Assembly (NCBI GenBank): GCA_963693365.1
Contig: CAVNZM010000002.1
Coordinates: forward strand, 1 to 64,000
DNA length: 64,000 bases
Reading direction: 5' to 3'
DNA from: Amoebidium appalachense
Lineage: Eukaryota; Ichthyosporea
Shown here: positions 63,401-64,000 of the stretch, one piece after another
Layout: every line of letters begins with the position of its first letter
How positions within the stretch are numbered: position 1 is the stretch's first letter
Translations under genes and position numbers: made by a program
The notes under the pieces: generated by a model
Seen by the model: the letters and a program-made list of their open reading frames with translations, nothing else
What the model was told of the DNA's origin: nothing
Databases searched by the model: none

Positions 63401-64000
63401 CTATTGTGCACACAGGCGTGCGCGCAGTGCCAGCTGCTGTGTGGCCAGCAGGTTGTTTTCCTCGACCAGTGCCTCTGTCATCCTCTGCATGTTAGCCACA
63501 AACAGGGCCCTCTCAGCTGCGTCCATGCCCCCCGCCACGTGCTCTATCTGCACGCGCAGGTCCTCTGTGGACCGCTGGCCCAGGTCCAGCTTCTGGAAGT
63601 GCCAGCGTCTGCTGTTGGCCTGCGACTGGTCGGGGCTGTCTGTGTCGCTGCTGAGGTCGCTGCTCTCTTCCTGCGCCCTCTGCTCGTCCCTGACTATGTC
63701 CTCGACCCTCCTGCGGCCTATCCACGCCACCTTCTTGCCGTAGCGGATAAAGGGGTTTTTTCTGAGCTTGGCCTCCCTCTCGCCCAGCGCCTGCGACCTG
63801 ACGCCCTGCAGCCTGCCCAGCAGCTCGTCCCTCTGCCGGTAGTCGCCCAGCCGCAGCGTGACGTCGCAGTCGGCCGTGACCACGTGCAGCTCGCAGTCCC
63901 CATGCTTGCGGAACACCCGTGCGTGGCTGATGTCTGCCCGCACCACAGCCTCGCCCCGGTGGTCGAGCAGCGCCAGGCTGTGCGCGTGCAGGTCCAGCAC
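63401..64000 (-). CDS. Unrecognised protein, 3' exon (partial), PH-like segment
   Basis: 200 codons including the stop, open to the window edge, so the 5' part is missing. The first ~65 visible residues alternate like a PH-type beta-sandwich and helix (SLALLDHRGEAVVRADI, CELHVVTADCDVTLRLGDY, RQRDELLGRLQ). Next is a basic stretch (NPFIRYGKKVAWIGRRRVED), an acidic Ser-rich linker (EESSDLSSDTDSPDQSQ) and a C-terminal helix likely to form a coiled coil (ALFVANMQRMTEALVEENNL). GC-rich codon usage equals that of the neighbouring real genes. The family is not recognised; the PH-like reading is inference from pattern only. Confidence 0.7.
   Translation of the reverse strand: MLDLHAHSLALLDHRGEAVVRADISHARVFRKHGDCELHVVTADCDVTLRLGDYRQRDELLGRLQGVRSQALGEREAKLRKNPFIRYGKKVAWIGRRRVEDIVRDEQRAQEESSDLSSDTDSPDQSQANSRRWHFQKLDLGQRSTEDLRVQIEHVAGGMDAAERALFVANMQRMTEALVEENNLLATQQLALRARLCAQ

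Overview
This window is nuclear DNA of a eukaryote, probably a unicellular one with animal-like gene families. The evidence is spliceosomal GT-AG introns from about 60 bp to several kb, AATAAA signals, LTR retrotransposons with target-site duplications, and an extraordinary load of microsatellites and G/C homopolymers. Endophilin-B and BTB-WD40 (KCTD3/SHKBP1-like) genes point towards a holozoan protist, but the species cannot be named from the sequence alone. No prokaryotic operons, rRNA, tRNA or CRISPR arrays were seen.

Left part (1-20 kb). A single-exon glutathione S-transferase (1148-1975, -) stands head-to-head with a two-exon MDR-type quinone oxidoreductase (2347-3748, +). Their 371-bp shared promoter holds two tandem copies of a 23-bp dyad motif. 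Next comes a 12-exon endophilin-B gene (5068-13201, -; H0/BAR/SH3, 386 aa). Its introns are filled with simple repeats, including a 1-kb polypurine block. From 15446 to 19044 (+) a five-exon gene encodes a low-complexity protein with seven [GS]RF-x-[V/I/M] motifs, like the WNK docking motifs for SPAK/OSR1, and a C-terminal coiled coil, but no kinase domain was found.

Middle (20.07-44.05 kb) is a retrotransposon nest that can be resolved almost to the base from 5-bp target duplications. A miniature LTR element (family A, TRIM-like) sits in a C-run. Beside it an old, reverse-transcriptase-deleted Copia element (B, 21389-42816) carries two copies of a non-autonomous 3.6-kb LTR element (family C): one in its gag, inverted, and one in its 3' LTR. 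The second C copy in turn contains another TRIM, a solo C LTR and a complete Copia element (D, 35493-42250) with an uninterrupted 1,468-codon Gag-Pol and equal-length LTRs. Two further solo LTRs (F, E) are present. Because one C copy is the empty site for insertions in the other, the order of events can be read directly.

Right part (44.8-64 kb). Two paralogous BTB-WD40 genes with N-terminal coiled coils (44836-48751, -; 56783-59818, +) share a phase-2 intron at the same protein position. They flank a five-exon HSD17B12-type 3-ketoacyl-CoA reductase (50362-55994, -), which shares a 788-bp divergent promoter with the second BTB-WD40 gene. A 0.9-kb element with terminal inverted repeats lies at 49073-49974. 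The window ends in the 3' exon of an unrecognised gene with a PH-like segment (63401-64000, -). Everything else is intergenic or intronic DNA dominated by (CA)n, (G)n, (CT)n and compound (GT)n(G)n tracts.
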